From Acetobacteraceae bacterium (GTDB taxonomy: Bacteria; Pseudomonadota; Alphaproteobacteria; Acetobacterales; Acetobacteraceae): a stretch of DNA of 21,043 bases. The notes below the pieces were generated by a model. It worked only from the letters and a program-made list of their open reading frames with translations, searched no databases and was not told where the DNA came from. Every line of letters starts with the position of its first letter. The stretch's first letter is position 1. The translations under genes and the position numbers were made by a program. The stretch spans positions 7,473 to 28,515 of the forward strand of contig PLSZ01000110.1 of assembly GCA_003164305.1 (NCBI GenBank), written 5' to 3'. Below are positions 15,320-21,043 of the stretch, in pieces.

Positions 15320-16204
15320 ATGCCGATCAGCATTCGTCCCCTCACCACGGATTTCGCCGGCGAAGTGTCCGGTGCCGATCTCACGCGCGCACTGGGCCCG
15401 GACGAAGTCGCTACGCTCGAAGCCGGAATGGACCGGTTCGCGGTGCTGGTTTACCACGGCCAGACCGTAACGGATGACCAACAAAAAGAATTCAGCCTGA
15501 ATTTCGGCGCCCTGGAGCAAACCCCCGGCGGCAACGTCACCCACGCCAAAGACCAGCGACTGGGCGCCTTCATGGCCGACGTGTCTAACCTCGACGCCGA
15601 CCACAAGCCGCTCGCCCGGGACGACCGCCGCCGCATGTTCAATCTGGGCAATCAACTCTGGCACTCGGACAGTTCGTTCCGCGCCATCCCGGCGAAGTAT
15701 TCCATCCTGTCGGGACGCATCACCGTCGACAAAGGTGGCCGCACCGAATTCGCCGACATGCGCGCCGCGTATGACGCGCTCGACGCCCCCACCAAAGCGG
15801 ACATCGAAGATCTGATCTGCGAGCACTCGCTGATCTACTCCCGCGGCACCCTGGGCTTTACCGACCTGACCGACGCGGAACGCGCGATGTTCAAACCCGT
15901 GCGCCAACGTCTGGTGCGCACCCATCCGGTCACCGGACGCAAATCGCTGTATCTGTCATCGCATATCGGCGCCATCCTCGGCTGGCCGGTCCCCGAGGCG
16001 CGCGCCTTCATCCGCGACCTGACCGAGCACGCGACGCAACCACGATTCCTCTACCAACATGTTTGGAAACAATTCGATATGATCATGTGGGACAACCGAT
16101 CGACGATGCATCGCGTGACACGCTTCGACGACACCAAGGTGCGCGACATGCGCCGCACCACCGTCGCCGGCGACACCGCCACCGTGGAGCAACTGGCCGC
16201 CTGA
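15320..16204 (+). CDS. TauD/TfdA family Fe(II)/2-oxoglutarate dioxygenase, copy 4
   Basis: The protein has 294 residues. I chose the ATG at 15320 because MPISIRPLTTDFAGEVSG then aligns with the start of copy 1; the Shine-Dalgarno sequence (CAGG) is weak and an upstream in-frame start is possible. The iron site is His115, Asp117 (WHSDSSF) and His264 (TMHRVTRF), with Arg275 and Arg279 for 2-oxoglutarate and a substrate anion. It resembles copy 3 most in the middle and C-terminus (TLGF.DLTD.ER, VRDMRRTTVAG), yet its N-terminus is more like copy 1. It is separated from the other copies by the whole ABC importer and heads a second group with the metallo-hydrolase, formamidase and dehydrogenase genes. 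The next gene follows after 19 bp. Confidence 0.92.
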   Translation: MPISIRPLTTDFAGEVSGADLTRALGPDEVATLEAGMDRFAVLVYHGQTVTDDQQKEFSLNFGALEQTPGGNVTHAKDQRLGAFMADVSNLDADHKPLARDDRRRMFNLGNQLWHSDSSFRAIPAKYSILSGRITVDKGGRTEFADMRAAYDALDAPTKADIEDLICEHSLIYSRGTLGFTDLTDAERAMFKPVRQRLVRTHPVTGRKSLYLSSHIGAILGWPVPEARAFIRDLTEHATQPRFLYQHVWKQFDMIMWDNRSTMHRVTRFDDTKVRDMRRTTVAGDTATVEQLAA

Positions 16205-16223
16205 CCGGCGGCCAGGACCCATC

Positions 16224-17258
16224 ATGGACATGCAGGCAATGACGTTCCCGCACGCGGCCCCGCCCGCGCCGGGGGAACTTACCGAAATCGCCCCAGGCGT
16301 GCTGTGGTTTCGTTTGAAACTACCGTTCCAGCTCAATCACGTGAACATTTATCTGATCGAGGACGATTCCGGTTGGCTCGCCCTCGACACCGGCCTCGGC
16401 ACCGATGAATGCCGCGCTGGCTGGGACAGCATCCTGACCGGCCCTCTGAAAGCCGAGCGGCTGTCTCGCATGTTGGTGACGCATTTCCATCCGGATCATG
16501 TCGGCCTGGCGGGTTGGCTCGGCCAATCCTTCGATCTGAAGCTGGAAATGCCGCGCACCGAGTACTTGTATCACCTGATGGCCGCGCACGGCCGAGGCGA
16601 CATGTACGACGCCGCGCATCGCACGTTCTATCACGCCAACGGTCTGTCGGAGGAACTGACGAACGTCATCCTCGGCCGCGGCCTGAATTATCTGCGCCTG
16701 ACCTCCGGCGTGCCCTCGTCCTATGAGCGGATCAAGCACGGCGACACGCGCCGCGTCGGCGGCCGTGACTTCACTGTCCTGACCGGAGGCGGCCACGCGC
16801 TGGAGCAGGCGATGCTGCTGCAATCCTCCGGCCGGCTGTTCTTCGCCGCCGACCAGGTCATCGCCCGAATATCTCCCAATGTCAGCGTGCATCCGGTGGA
16901 GCCCGAGGAAGACCCGCTTGGCTCGTACCTCGCCAACCTGAAATCCCTGCGCGCGACCGTCCCGCACGACGTGCTGGTATTGCCCGGTCACGGATTGCCG
17001 TTTCATGGCCTGCACGCGCGCATCGACGAACTGACCGATCACCACGCTTCGCGGTGCGCCCGCATCGCCGACGCCTGCCGGACGCGCCCGCTCACCGCGG
17101 CGGAAGTTGTGCCGGTGCTGTTCGAACGCGTGCTGGACGCGCACCAGACCGGTTTCGCGTTCGGCGAAGTGCTCGCGCACATCAATTACATGGCGGGACG
17201 CGGCGAACTGGCGGGCGAGACTGGCGCGGACCAGGTGCATCGCTTCCGCGCGACCTGA
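16224..17258 (+). CDS. MBL-fold metallo-hydrolase
   Basis: This 344-residue cytoplasmic protein (no signal peptide) has a complete binuclear metal site: THFHPDH with His87, His89, Asp91 and His92, then His191 (GGGHALEQ), Asp210 (FFAADQ) and His256 (LPGHG). The C-terminal 80 residues form a small helical domain like the winged-helix tail of LACTB2-type hydrolases. Family activities include thioester, lactone and phosphodiester hydrolysis, so the substrate is open. A lactone or thioester intermediate made in this pathway would fit. The start at 16224 follows CCAGGA; a second ATG at 16230 and a third at 16239 are also possible. It lies 19 bp after copy 4 and 93 bp before the formamidase gene. 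Confidence 0.88.
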   Translation: MDMQAMTFPHAAPPAPGELTEIAPGVLWFRLKLPFQLNHVNIYLIEDDSGWLALDTGLGTDECRAGWDSILTGPLKAERLSRMLVTHFHPDHVGLAGWLGQSFDLKLEMPRTEYLYHLMAAHGRGDMYDAAHRTFYHANGLSEELTNVILGRGLNYLRLTSGVPSSYERIKHGDTRRVGGRDFTVLTGGGHALEQAMLLQSSGRLFFAADQVIARISPNVSVHPVEPEEDPLGSYLANLKSLRATVPHDVLVLPGHGLPFHGLHARIDELTDHHASRCARIADACRTRPLTAAEVVPVLFERVLDAHQTGFAFGEVLAHINYMAGRGELAGETGADQVHRFRAT

Positions 17259-17351
17259 CCGGCGGCTTGCCCGCGCGCTCCCGATTGGCCACACTTCCCG
17301 GAATAAAAACCGAGGAAGCGTCCCGCGACCAACCCAACGGAGCGAAGGCCA

Positions 17352-18356
17352 ATGGCGCGTGCGGCGAAGGACAAATGGCTCGATCAATCGATCGTCGCGC
17401 GGCGCGGCACCGGGTGGTCCCAAAAACCCATCCTGCATGACCTGACCGAAGCCGTTCAGGGCAAGTTTCATTACACGATCGGTCCTTACTCGGACCCGGT
17501 GCTGACCGTTTCGGCAGGCGATCGCATCCGTATCGAGACCCGCGACGCTTTTGAGGGTGCGATCCGCACCGAGCGCGACAAACCCACCGAACGGCTGCGC
17601 ATGCCCTTCGTCAATCCGCAGAACGGCCCGATCATGATCGAGGGAGCCGAACCGGGAGACGCGCTCGCGGTGCATATCGAAAGCATGGCGCCGCGCGGCG
17701 AAAACCCCGTCGGCACCTGCTGCATGATCCCGTACTTCGGCGCGCTGACCGGCACGACGCTCACCGCCACGCTCAATCCGCCGCTGCCCGAGCTCACCCG
17801 GAAAATCCACGTCGACGAAAAGCATGTGCGATGGAGCACCCGCGTCACGTTGCCCTATAGTCCACACATTGGCACGCTCAGTACATCGCCCGAGATCGAC
17901 TCGATCAATTCGCTGACGCCGGATTCCCACGGCGGCAACATGGATTTGCCCGATATGGGGCCGGGCAGCATCACTTATCTTCCGGTCCGGACCGAAGGCG
18001 CGCGGCTGTTCATCGGCGACGCGCATGCCTGTCAGGGCGACGGCGAAGTATGCGGCACCGCGGTGGAATATCCTTCCACCACCACGATCCGCGTCGATAT
18101 CATCAAGGGCTGGACGTTGGATTGGCCCAGACTGGAGCGCGAGGATTTCATCATGACGATCGGCAGCGCGCGTCCGCTGGAGGACGCCACGCGCATCGCC
18201 TACCGCGAACTGGTCCTGTGGATGGAGGCCGAATACGGCTTCGACCGCTGGGACGCCTATATGATGCTCTCCCAATGCGGCCGCGTTCGACTGGGCAATT
18301 TCGTCGATCCGAAATACACCGTGGGCGCCGGAATCCTGAAGACCTATCTGGCATAA
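17352..18356 (+). CDS. Acetamidase/formamidase family protein
   Basis: The protein has 334 residues, somewhat longer than the roughly 300-residue bacterial acetamidases but shorter than the 400-residue FmdA of methylotrophs. Conserved blocks are NPQNGPIMIEGAEPGDALAV (88-107), PHIGTLSTSP (171-180), HGGNMD (193-198), and GDAHACQGDGEVCGTAVE (222-239). The C-terminus MMLSQCGRVRLGNFVDPKYTVGAGI is also typical. These enzymes hydrolyse short amides to a carboxylate and ammonia, probably with Zn or Ca at the active site. In this setting it would release ammonia from an imported amide or from a dioxygenase product, consistent with the sigma-54-type promoter upstream of the importer. The ATG at 17352 follows GGAGCGAAGG. 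It is probably co-transcribed with the SDR gene 15 bp downstream. Confidence 0.9.
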   Translation: MARAAKDKWLDQSIVARRGTGWSQKPILHDLTEAVQGKFHYTIGPYSDPVLTVSAGDRIRIETRDAFEGAIRTERDKPTERLRMPFVNPQNGPIMIEGAEPGDALAVHIESMAPRGENPVGTCCMIPYFGALTGTTLTATLNPPLPELTRKIHVDEKHVRWSTRVTLPYSPHIGTLSTSPEIDSINSLTPDSHGGNMDLPDMGPGSITYLPVRTEGARLFIGDAHACQGDGEVCGTAVEYPSTTTIRVDIIKGWTLDWPRLEREDFIMTIGSARPLEDATRIAYRELVLWMEAEYGFDRWDAYMMLSQCGRVRLGNFVDPKYTVGAGILKTYLA

Positions 18357-18371
18357 TCGGGAGACACCGTC

Positions 18372-19133
18372 ATGGATCTCGGCCTCAAAGGATTGAAGGC
18401 TCTCGTCACCGGCGGCACCAAAGGCATCGGCCGCTCGGTCGCGGAACATTTCGCGGCGGAGGGCGCGGATGTCGCGATTTGCGCACGCGACCCCGCCGGC
18501 GTCACGGAGGCCGTGACCGCCCTGGCATCCCGCGGCGTGCGCGCCACCGGTCGCGCGTTGGATGTGTCCGACGGACCGGCGCTGACCGATTGGGTCCGCG
18601 ACGTGGGCCGCGAATTCGGCGGCATCGACATCGTCGTATCGAACGTATCCGCGTTGTCGATCGGCCAGGATGAGGCATCGTGGCAGGCCGAATTCTCCAC
18701 CGACATGATGGGAACCGTGCGCGCCGTGAACGCGGCGATGCCATTTCTGGAGCAATCGAAAGCCGCGTCGATCGTTGTTATTTCGTCAGTCTCCGGCCGA
18801 GAAGTCGATTTCGCGGCGGGCCCATACGGCGTGTTCAAGGCCGCGCTGATCCATTACGCCAAAGGATTGTCTTTTCAGTTAGCCAGCCGGAACATCCGGG
18901 TCAACGCGCTGTCCCCCGGCAACACGTATTTCCCCGGCGGCGTCTGGGAAAAGATCGAGCACGGCAACCCGGATCTGTTCCAACAGGCGATGGCGCTGAA
19001 CCCGACCGGCCGCATGGGAAAGCCGGAGGAAATGGCCCGTGCCGTCGTCTTCCTCGCCAGTCCCGCCGCGAGTTTCATCACCGGCACCAACCTCGTGGTC
19101 GATGGCGCGCTGACCCGGGGCGTGCAGTTCTAA
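18372..19133 (+). CDS. SDR family oxidoreductase
   Basis: This 253-residue classical short-chain dehydrogenase has the cofactor motif TGGTKGIG at residues 13-20, Asn91 in VSNVS, and the catalytic Ser139, Tyr152 and Lys156 (PYGVFK). SPGNTYFPGG (181-190) and the C-terminal SFITGTNLVVDGALTRG match FabG-like enzymes. Residues after the second strand (ARDPAG) favour NADP(H), by analogy. The start at 18372 follows GGGAGAC. It ends the island; its TAA overlaps the stop codon of the converging moeA gene by two bases. Its likely task is oxidation or reduction of an alcohol/ketone intermediate. Confidence 0.92.
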   Translation: MDLGLKGLKALVTGGTKGIGRSVAEHFAAEGADVAICARDPAGVTEAVTALASRGVRATGRALDVSDGPALTDWVRDVGREFGGIDIVVSNVSALSIGQDEASWQAEFSTDMMGTVRAVNAAMPFLEQSKAASIVVISSVSGREVDFAAGPYGVFKAALIHYAKGLSFQLASRNIRVNALSPGNTYFPGGVWEKIEHGNPDLFQQAMALNPTGRMGKPEEMARAVVFLASPAASFITGTNLVVDGALTRGVQF

Positions 19134-20350
19134 AGCCCCAGCGTATCCAGCCGGATCACCGACACTTCCGCCCCCGCCTCCAGCGCGGGTGCGTGCGGCG
19201 CGCGCAGGATCAGCGCGTCGGCCAAGGCGAGCCGCCGTAGCATCGCCGAATCCTGCACCGCGAACGGCGTCACCACCACCCGGCCGTGTTCGCCGGTCGT
19301 TACTGTCGCGCGCAAATGATCCGCCCGGCGATCGTTTGCCCGCAGTGGCGCGCCCAGAATGGCCGAGACCGCCGGCGGCGGCCCGGAAGGCAGCCCCTGC
19401 ATCAACGCCAGAGAAGGCAACAGGAACAAAGCCGCGCAGACCATCGCCGACACCGGATTGCCTGGCAGTCCCAGTACCGGCACCGCGCCCATCTTGCCGA
19501 ACAGCAACGGCTTCCCCGGCCGCATCGCGATCTGCCAGAAATCGACCTCCAGCCCGCGCGTCCGCAATCCCGACATCACCAGATCGTAATCGCCGACCGA
19601 CGCGCCGCCCGTCGTCACCAGCAGATCGAAGCCGACGACCTGATCGGCCACCGCGGCGACCGCCTCGGTCGTATCCTTGGCCACCGGCAGTACCGTCGCC
19701 TCACCCCCCATCGCGCGGACGAGAGCGGCCAAAGCGTGCGAGTTGGAACTGACTATCCCCCCCGCCGGGATCGGATCCCCCGGCATCGCGATCTCGTCCC
19801 CCGTCGCCAGCACCGCCACCCTGGGCTTGCGATGCACGCTGAGCCACGGATGATTGGCCGCCGCCGCCAACCCCACGTCGCGCGCCGTCAACTGTCGTCC
19901 CGCCGGAATAACCGCGTCGCCATGGGAAAAATCCTGTCCGGCGCGGCGAATGTGGCGGCCCGCGATCACTGCCTCATTGACCACCACCGTATCGCCGCCG
20001 CGATCCGCGTCCTCCTGCAACAGGATCGCGTCGGCCCCTGATGGCACCACGGATCCGGTGAACAACCGCACCGTCTGTCCCGGCCCAACCGTGCCCTCGA
20101 ACGGATGCCCGGCGGGCGCCTCACCGACCAGGCGAAGCGAGGCATGCAGCCGGCCATCCGCCGCCCGCAGCGCGTACCCATCCATCGCGGACACATCCGC
20201 GGGCGGTTGCGTCAGCCGGGCGATCACCGGTTCGGCGGTCACCCGATTCCACGCGTTGGCGAGGGCCACGATTTCCGCCGGCATGGGATGCAGCCCAGAA
20301 AGGATGCGGGTGCGGGCGTCATCGACGGAGATCATGGCGGACTGGGGCAT
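19130..20350 (-). CDS. moeA: Molybdopterin molybdenumtransferase MoeA
   Basis: This 406-residue protein matches MoeA (E. coli 411). Conserved sites are SAMDGYA (54-60), TGDEI (183-187), TTGGASVGDYD (246-256), MRPGKPLLFG (276-285) and GLPGNPVSA (294-302), followed by the MoeA C-terminal domain. It inserts molybdate into adenylylated molybdopterin in the last step of molybdenum cofactor synthesis. The ATG at 20350 has GAGGCC upstream; Met6 at 20335 is an alternative but has no ribosome-binding site. moaC lies 71 bp upstream on the same strand, forming a small Moco operon. The 3' end converges on the SDR gene. Confidence 0.96.
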   Translation of the reverse strand: MPQSAMISVDDARTRILSGLHPMPAEIVALANAWNRVTAEPVIARLTQPPADVSAMDGYALRAADGRLHASLRLVGEAPAGHPFEGTVGPGQTVRLFTGSVVPSGADAILLQEDADRGGDTVVVNEAVIAGRHIRRAGQDFSHGDAVIPAGRQLTARDVGLAAAANHPWLSVHRKPRVAVLATGDEIAMPGDPIPAGGIVSSNSHALAALVRAMGGEATVLPVAKDTTEAVAAVADQVVGFDLLVTTGGASVGDYDLVMSGLRTRGLEVDFWQIAMRPGKPLLFGKMGAVPVLGLPGNPVSAMVCAALFLLPSLALMQGLPSGPPPAVSAILGAPLRANDRRADHLRATVTTGEHGRVVVTPFAVQDSAMLRRLALADALILRAPHAPALEAGAEVSVIRLDTLGL

Positions 20351-20421
20351 AAGCGAGGCCTCGAAGCGGTGGGAAGCTATTCTATAGCCAAACCTTCGAA
20401 GCCGGTCACCGACCGGCGAGG

Positions 20422-20901
20422 CTACCCCTGGGTGAATTCCCCGGACTTGCCGCCTGCCTTATGCACGACCCGCAGCGCCTCGACCCGAATGCCGCGATCG
20501 ACGGCTTTGCACATGTCGTACACCGTCAGAGCGGCGACGCTCGCGGCGGTCAGCGCTTCCATTTCGACCCCGGTCTGGCCGGTGGTGCGAACGGTGGCCT
20601 CGATCTCGATGGCGTTGGCTGCGCGGTCGGGTGTCAGATCCACCACCACCGCGGCGATCGGCAGCGGATGACACAACGGAATGAGATCGGAGGTTCGTTT
20701 CGCCGCCATGATCCCCGCCAGCCGCGCCACGCCCAGTACATCGCCCTTCTTCGCCGTCCCCGCCTCGATCATGGCCAGAGTGTCCGGATGCATGACCACC
20801 CGCGCCCGCGCCGTCGCGGTTCGCGCCGTCACCGGCTTGGCCGAGACATCGACCATCGTCGCGTTGCCGGCCGCATCGAAATGAGTGAACGCGCCAGTCA
20901 T
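20422..20901 (-). CDS. moaC: Cyclic pyranopterin monophosphate synthase MoaC
   Basis: The protein has 159 residues (E. coli 161). I chose the ATG at 20901 because GAGAGGAAG lies 9 nt upstream and [20 protein letters not shown] is the normal family start; the frame is open 30 codons further but without homology. Active-site residues correspond to Lys52, His78 (in LCHPLPI), Glu113 (GVEMEAL), Asp129 and Lys132 (YDMCKAVDR). MoaC makes cyclic pyranopterin monophosphate, the first stable intermediate of molybdenum cofactor, from the MoaA product. It is followed 71 bp later by moeA. Confidence 0.97.
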   Translation of the reverse strand: MTGAFTHFDAAGNATMVDVSAKPVTARTATARARVVMHPDTLAMIEAGTAKKGDVLGVARLAGIMAAKRTSDLIPLCHPLPIAAVVVDLTPDRAANAIEIEATVRTTGQTGVEMEALTAASVAALTVYDMCKAVDRGIRVEALRVVHKAGGKSGEFTQG

Positions 20902-20947
20902 GACATTTGGCTTCCTCTCAGACGGCCGGACCAGGCTGTTCATATCC

Positions 20948-20976
20948 ATCCTATAAACTGGTCGGCCCGCGTCCAA
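20948..20976 (-). promoter_or_regulatory. Possible sigma-70-type promoter for moaC
   Basis: Read on the minus strand, TTGGAC (20976-20971) and TAGGAT (20953-20948) are separated by 17 bp. Each matches the consensus hexamer only partly (3 and 4 of 6). The site lies about 47 bp upstream of the moaC start. The match is weak, but no better one is seen in the 142 bp visible upstream. Confidence 0.3.
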
Positions 20977-21025
20977 CCACATCGCCCACAACGACGTTCC
21001 GTATTCGGACCGTCTCTGAAAGCAT

Positions 21026-21043
21026 TACCACTAAGACACTAAG
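21026..21043. repeat. Start of a short tandem repeat, cut by the window end
   Basis: The last 18 bases, ACCACTAAGACACTAAG-like, contain CACTAAG twice with an 8-nt period. Only two units are visible, so the extent and nature of the array cannot be judged from this window. Confidence 0.3.

Noticed and set aside
16320..18755. An 811-codon open frame on the minus strand
   Set aside because: It is antisense to the MBL hydrolase, formamidase and SDR genes, whose motifs are all intact on the plus strand; its translation is His/Arg/Gln-rich and looks like a high-GC shadow.

Overview
The window is about 21 kb of high-GC DNA (roughly 60-65% by eye). Densely packed genes, a prkA-yeaH-spoVR block, Liv-type transporters, TfdA-like dioxygenases and a moaC/moeA pair suggest an alphaproteobacterium, perhaps of the Rhodospirillales/Acetobacteraceae. 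That placement is inferred from gene content; no rRNA or marker phylogeny is present. I see no tRNA, rRNA, CRISPR array, transposase or phage gene.

Region 1 (1-3997, + strand) is the stress/stationary-phase trio: the C-terminal part of the serine kinase PrkA (cut by the window start), the DUF444/YeaH protein with a VWA-like fold, and SpoVR/YcgB. Region 2 (3998-4311) is non-coding and packed with palindromic dispersed repeats. Region 3 (4312-6366) is a divergent pair, a D-2-hydroxyacid dehydrogenase (-) and a lambda-crystallin/3-hydroxyacyl-CoA dehydrogenase-type enzyme (+). They share a 126-bp intergenic region that holds a perfect 10-bp inverted repeat. Region 4 (6419-7132) is a small secreted protein ending in a PEP-CTERM-like sorting signal.

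Region 5 (7185-19133, + strand) is the most striking part, an apparent catabolic island. Three tandem TfdA/TauD dioxygenase genes are followed by a complete branched-chain-type ABC importer (binding protein, LivH permease, a LivM-LivG fusion, LivF). A fourth TfdA-like gene comes next, then a metallo-beta-lactamase-fold hydrolase, a formamidase/acetamidase-family protein and a short-chain dehydrogenase. All four dioxygenases keep the HxD...H iron site and both arginines that bind 2-oxoglutarate and an anionic substrate in TfdA. They fall into two pairs by sequence (copies 1 and 2; copies 3 and 4). A good sigma-54-type promoter (GG-N10-GC) precedes the transporter, which would fit nitrogen control and an amide-releasing step. 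My reading is that the island imports one or more small anionic or amide-bearing compounds and opens them oxidatively. The substrate cannot be read from the sequence, and no regulator gene is present in the window.

Region 6 (19130-20901, - strand) holds moeA and moaC for molybdenum cofactor synthesis, converging on the island with overlapping stop codons. The last 140 bp contain the probable moaC promoter and a short repeat cut by the window end.
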